DNA from: Solen grandis
Lineage: Eukaryota > Mollusca > Bivalvia > Adapedonta > Solenidae
Direction of reading: 5' to 3'
DNA length: 64,000 nucleotides
Assembly: GCA_021229015.1 (NCBI GenBank)
Contig: CM037777.1
Location: 24,054,435 to 24,118,434 of the forward strand
The translations under genes were made by a program, and so were the position numbers. The stretch's first letter is position 1; each line of letters begins with the position of its first letter. The notes under the pieces were generated by a model, which made no database searches, had not been told where the DNA came from, and worked only from the letters and a program-made list of their open reading frames with translations. This document shows positions 62,001-64,000 of the stretch, one piece after another.

Positions 62001-62528
62001 ACATTGTCATATGGACTATTGTTATTTCTTGATGGTGAAAGTTGATCCATCTTGGATAACATTCAAGATGTTAAGGATATATCTATTATTCTGAGAAAGG
62101 TAAAGCCTGTATGTATCATTAAGAACTGACTCCTTAATGACCCTTATGAATCATGTAATAACTGAATTATTAATGGCTTGGCTTCTTTTTAGGTTACCAG
62201 AGCACAACTTGCTCAAAGTGAGCTATAGGAATCCCCCTCCATTCATCGTCTTTAGTTCTCTTGTTCCATTCCCCAGTGTGTATGTGTTTTGTATGTGTGT
62301 CTGTGTGTTTTTTGGGGAGAGACAGGTGTTCTCATGGTTCCTTGCTGGAAAGATTGCTGCATGAACATAATGCATGTTTCAGAGCTATCCCTAATCAGCC
62401 TGCACTGGTTCTTGACCCTGTTTGCCAGTGTTGTTCACATGAAGGTATTACTTCGCCTCTGGGATCTGTTTTTCTACGAGGGATCCACTGTGTTGTTTCA
62501 GATGACCATGGGCATGCTGAAAATGAAG
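55861..62528 (+). CDS. SGSM3: SGSM3-like RabGAP (TBC domain), 5' half of gene, 8 exons
   Basis: Small G protein signalling modulator 3 homologue: a cytosolic TBC-domain GTPase-activating protein that in animals acts on Rab-family GTPases, binds Rap, and carries SH3 and RUN domains C-terminal to TBC. Exons at 55861-56039, 56313-56379, 57288-57418, 57795-57989, 58228-58362, 59407-59523, 60003-60081 and 62383-62528 total 1049 nt and splice to an uninterrupted frame of about 349 residues. Every border is AG/GT and intron phases (0,1,0,0,0,0,1) are mutually consistent. Diagnostic stretches are [15 protein letters not shown] and [11 protein letters not shown], then [20 protein letters not shown], the arginine-finger motif IEKDLLRT (Arg codon 58237-58239) and the glutamine-finger motif YCQG (Gln codon 58348-58350). 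[18 protein letters not shown] and [12 protein letters not shown] follow. Both catalytic fingers are present, so the domain looks active. The first exon opens two bases into a codon and has no usable Met, so a 5' exon lies upstream, unidentified. SH3/RUN exons are not seen before the window ends. Introns run from 238 to 2301 bp and hold repeats. Confidence 0.93.
56313..56379 (+). CDS. SGSM3: SGSM3 exon b
   Basis: The acceptor is a T-rich tract ending ttttttag and the donor gtaaat. It encodes [17 protein letters not shown] and KVEEE and leaves in phase 1. The YDEFGF block is conserved just upstream of the TBC domain in SGSM3. Confidence 0.9.
56394..56459. repeat. three tandem copies of a 22-bp unit in an SGSM3 intron
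   Basis: agatctatattttcacatt three times, directly after exon b. Confidence 0.85.
56704..56842. repeat. CTTGAAAAACC-rich degenerate tandem in an SGSM3 intron
   Basis: About seven variants of ccttgaaaaacc with irregular spacing. Confidence 0.6.
57288..57418 (+). CDS. SGSM3: SGSM3 exon c
   Basis: The acceptor is tatttaaag and the donor gtaatt. The split codon rebuilds Asp. It encodes a segment with [20 protein letters not shown] and ending LTWDK, matching the linker before TBC in SGSM3 proteins. It leaves in phase 0. Confidence 0.92.
57795..57989 (+). CDS. SGSM3: SGSM3 exon d (start of TBC domain)
   Basis: Sixty-five whole codons, donor gtatga. It contains [18 protein letters not shown], the conserved TBC entry motif, and ends in KQIEK, so the IxxDxxR finger motif is split by the next intron. 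Confidence 0.94.
58228..58362 (+). CDS. SGSM3: SGSM3 exon e (both catalytic fingers)
   Basis: Forty-five whole codons, acceptor ctaacag and donor gtaagt. It starts [10 protein letters not shown] with the catalytic Arg at residue 4 of the exon and ends [10 protein letters not shown] with the catalytic Gln. Both residues of the dual-finger RabGAP mechanism are intact. Confidence 0.95.
58575..58870 (+). mobile_element. TATACCCCC-type element fragment in an SGSM3 intron
   Basis: tatacccccgaaaattaag, then ggggatatataggagtcc and two units with attgacttgaaacttaaaat. The 3' end is not resolved. Confidence 0.55.
59407..59523 (+). CDS. SGSM3: SGSM3 exon f (TBC core)
   Basis: Thirty-nine codons, acceptor gtgttacag and donor gtactt. 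It encodes [15 protein letters not shown] and [16 protein letters not shown], near-identical to the vertebrate TBC core. Confidence 0.95.
60003..60081 (+). CDS. SGSM3: SGSM3 exon g
   Basis: The acceptor is tatttccag and the donor gtatgt. It encodes [10 protein letters not shown] and ends LKEHDI plus one base of a split codon (phase 1). Confidence 0.92.
61035..61590 (+). mobile_element. TATACCCCC-type element with an internal inverted duplication
   Basis: gggatatataggagtcatgt, a GTCT microsatellite, then a core segment (61194-61266) repeated in inverse at 61346-61418. It ends with gcagtattttggggtattca and tgatagttcttgt. Confidence 0.65.
61194..61418. repeat. 73-bp inverted repeat (70/73 matches), 79-nt spacer
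   Basis: The arms 61194-61266 and 61346-61418 differ at three positions. It lies in the 2.3-kb SGSM3 intron, so the pre-mRNA could form a long hairpin. Confidence 0.88.
62187..62260 (+). repeat. tandem-core 5' terminus fragment
   Basis: tttttaggttaccagagcac and ttgctcaaagtgagctata, about 120 bp before SGSM3 exon h. Confidence 0.4.
62383..62528 (+). CDS. SGSM3: SGSM3 exon h (end of TBC domain)
   Basis: The acceptor is gcatgtttcag and the donor gtaaga. The split codon rebuilds Glu of EHDIELSL. It encodes [29 protein letters not shown] and [10 protein letters not shown], the TBC C-terminal block. I recognise no further exon in the remaining 1.5 kb. Confidence 0.94.
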
Positions 62529-62547
62529 GTAAGACCTGATGTTAATA

Positions 62548-62606
62548 ACTGCGTAGTTCTCTAATTGTCAAACCGTGAATAACTGCGTAGTTCTATATTG
62601 TCATAC
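62548..62606. repeat. short duplicated segment after SGSM3 exon h
   Basis: taactgcgtagttct occurs twice, about 30 bp apart, just inside the intron. Confidence 0.8.
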
Positions 62607-64000
62607 TATGCTCTCTTGATATATCCTAATCTGCCACATGGTCAAGAGTGTATGAAAATATGTAATATAAAGTTTTCTATGCTGTTTGTGGTATTACCAG
62701 GTCCTTTTAAAATTTATTGTAGTTCGGGAACCTTCATGAAGGTGTAAAGATGCTTGGTAAGTAGATTGAATGGTTTATCTTAAGGGACTGTGCTGAATGG
62801 TTGTGTATAACCCTAGTTTTCACTAATCCGTTAATCTGCAATAACATTGTTGCATGAGTCAATTTTATGTCCCATGACTTGCACAGTATAATATAAAAAG
62901 TGCTGAAATTATATGATGAACGTCAATTCAGGATTTATTTATTGCTTTGTACAAGAATGATATTATGAATGCATATAATATAATGCATATTTAAGAAACA
63001 AAAAACGTTTTACCTATATTCAAATACATAATGGTGTGAGCTTTCAAAACTAAAAATCAGGTGTGACTTGTATTGAAAGATATTCTCTCCAGAGGAGGAT
63101 TGAATAATAAAATTCCACATTTGTTTTTCTTGTAAAATTGTCATGTGTATAGAAAAAATAATGAAATTGTTACCAAATGGCTTTGAAATCAAGTTTCTTA
63201 TATCATGTTATGAATATTTGAAAGAAGGTGAAATATTTTAAGGATTTTATCAAACATGTAAGACATTGACATCCCCATTGAAGTCCAGATATGGAAAGTT
63301 TAGTACTATACCATAATGCAAGGCTCTGTAATAACAGGAAAACCTGAATGTTATCAGTAGGTTTTCATCATTAGAAACTGTGTGTGTATTGCAGTGTGTG
63401 TATTGCAGTGTGTAAAGTGTGTATCAATACTTGTTAGAGAACACCCTTATCTTGTCAACTTGAACAGCAGCCACCTGGTGTAGAGAGGTGACAGGTGTGT
63501 TTTTATGCAGATCTATTTGTGGCTTGGACCTTCTGTTAATGAATGAAAATAACCTAAAATTAATAGATTGGACAAGATAGCAAGATAAAGTTCAAATGTG
63601 ATTCTATTTTATCAAGTATTTAGTTCAAAATACAAGATAAGATCAGAGAAATGGAAGAGGTTTGTGAATCAAACATTTGGACTTGGGCAAGACACCAGAG
63701 GTTGATGTAATTATTCTCAAAATAGAATGATGTAACCAGCCATCTATCATGTTTTAGATAGAAAGTAAACATGTTATGAAAACAGATGTTTGATTTATAG
63801 TCCATTAACTGATCAGAAGGGAATGTAGAAATCAAAAGAAACTGTGTAGATTATAATGTAAAATACACAAATGCAACTTTAACCAGGTTAAATAGATATG
63901 TTATATTGAACACTTTTTGCTGTCATTTATGTTATAATCATATAGAGTCATTGTTTTTGTTATCATCAGTGTATCATTGATTTCAAAAAGTAGCAATGCA
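62607..64000. other. SGSM3 intron, no exon seen
   Basis: Only a short GT-rich tandem (gtgtgtattgca twice, about 63380-63410) is noted. The SH3 and RUN exons presumably lie beyond the window. Confidence 0.5.

Noticed and set aside
62137..62564. Alternative long frames over SGSM3 exon h
   Set aside because: Only the frame in phase with exon g gives the TBC sequence; the others are shadows or read into intron.

Overview
This is eukaryotic nuclear DNA, AT-rich and intron- and repeat-dominated. It is most likely from a bivalve mollusc, probably a heterodont clam or mussel. The evidence is the repeat complement: 'pearl'-like elements with tandem cores and ACGG-type microsatellites, a TTAA-flanked palindromic MITE, tRNA-derived heads and a long 39-bp minisatellite. 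The species is not determined. A run of exactly 100 N at 50001-50100 marks a scaffold gap.

The only well-resolved gene is the 5' half of an SGSM3 homologue (RabGAP with a TBC domain) on the + strand. Eight exons between 55861 and 62528 join in perfect phase with canonical GT/AG borders. They encode about 349 residues, from the acidic N-terminal region to the end of the TBC domain, and both catalytic fingers are intact. The start codon and the SH3/RUN half lie outside what I can identify. One further exon, 27693-27768 (+), encodes a TRAF-type zinc-finger segment very close to that of TRAF7; I found no companion exons. Weaker exon candidates are at 33827-34021 (-), 35097-35187 (+) and 10553-10783 (+).

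Most of the rest is mobile DNA. 367-2868 is a tandem-core element with a second element nested in it. 7843-8777 is a TIR element with a 6-bp target duplication and a hAT/ZMYM-like zinc-finger exon. 12455-13334, 23992-25413, 27917-28565, 37975-40511 and 46663-47993 are further tandem-core elements. Nearly all complete copies end in a short hairpin followed by CTCTTGTT. A hAT MITE with a perfect 8-bp duplication sits inside the 23992-25413 copy. Four copies of a 234-bp TTAA MITE carrying a 67-nt hairpin are at 7060, 20929, 22515 and 28944. A perfect 38-bp-arm palindrome and an adjacent 1.1-kb TIR element occupy 15278-16488.

From 40630 to 45558 lies about 4.4 kb of a 39/38-bp minisatellite (roughly 115 units). 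It is interrupted at 43094-43566 by one precisely inserted element, so the pre-insertion site is known. The remaining stretches are noncoding, with scattered repeat fragments, SINE-like copies, a tRNA-like and a 5S-like fragment near 52 kb, and simple repeats.

How the parts relate: the two recognised genes are unrelated in function, one acting on Rab/Rap GTPases and the other probably a ubiquitin-ligase scaffold. The strongest non-gene theme is a set of elements with different internal tandem cores that share the same kind of 3' terminal module. This suggests one trans-acting replication machinery, Helitron/Helentron-like by inference.
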